Below the pieces are notes generated by a model, which ran no database searches, was not told the DNA's origin, and was given only the letters and a program-made list of their open reading frames with translations. Both the position numbers and the translations under genes were made by a program. From Streptococcus cristatus ATCC 51100 (lineage in GTDB: Bacteria; Bacillota; Bacilli; Lactobacillales; Streptococcaceae), in NCBI RefSeq assembly GCF_011612585.1, contig NZ_CP050133.1, positions 124,001-188,000 of the forward strand: DNA of 64,000 bases, in the 5' to 3' direction. Shown in pieces: positions 63,922 to 64,000 of this stretch; position 1 is the first letter of the stretch; the number at the start of each line of letters is the position of its first letter.

Positions 63922-64000
63922 CTTGTTCTCACTTTCATGCTTTTGATATAACCTTATCAAAATTAGCTCCTTTTTTCAAATATTTCTTATATTGATTTTA

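Noticed and set aside
1..64000. CRISPR array, prophage, integrative element, rRNA operon
   Set aside because: No spaced direct repeats, integrase, phage structural genes or rRNA sequence were seen in the window.

Overview
The window is chromosomal DNA of a naturally competent Streptococcus, most like the sanguinis/gordonii branch of the mitis group. The basis is gene order and protein likeness: mutS-mutL-ruvA-tag, cinA-recA, cls-nrdD-nrdG, a wzg-wzh-wzd-wze polysaccharide locus next to nrdG, comYA-G with a methyltransferase and ackA, pbp2A-rpmG-secE-nusG, rpsB-tsf, leuS and pepO. I cannot fix the species from sequence alone.

Layout. 1-8.5 kb: the 3' part of mutS, a LytTR regulator with its DUF3021 membrane partner (opposite strand), then mutL, ruvA and tag (DNA repair), two small XRE regulators, a CAAX protease and an acetyltransferase. 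8.5-18 kb: the competence-type cinA-recA unit (cinA is frameshifted), spxA, two paralogous lipoproteins, the ireB-ruvX-DUF1292 cluster, a triple tandem terminator array, folC, a Ser-rich lipoprotein and cls. 18-24.6 kb: a perfect cin-box ahead of a 40-codon ORF, a polytopic membrane protein, then the anaerobic ribonucleotide reductase operon nrdD/nrdG under two NrdR boxes, with three tandem GNAT genes inside it. 24.9-40.6 kb: a Wzx/Wzy-type polysaccharide locus; from about 28.5 kb it turns strikingly AT-rich, which suggests transferred serotype-specific DNA. 40.6-49 kb: a CapA-like protein, DUF1033, the cin-box-driven comYABCDEFG pseudopilus operon, its methyltransferase and ackA. 49-64 kb: a pseudouridine synthase, pbp2A, rpmG-secE-nusG, tRNA-Cys, rpsB-tsf, a VIT-type metal transporter under a perfect PerR-box palindrome, an IS1182-type insertion sequence lodged in a terminator, leuS, a broken potassium-channel gene and pepO.

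How it fits together. Three cin-boxes (before cinA, before a mini-ORF, before comYA) link DNA uptake, recombination and an uncharacterised small peptide to one competence sigma factor. Redox and metal control is visible at nrdD (NrdR) and the VIT gene (PerR-type box).

The most unusual item is a 174-bp element present three times. Each copy starts 1-10 nt after a stop codon, in the same sense as that gene. Each folds into two large hairpins followed by a terminator hairpin, so it looks like a mobile 3'-UTR cassette or small-RNA source.
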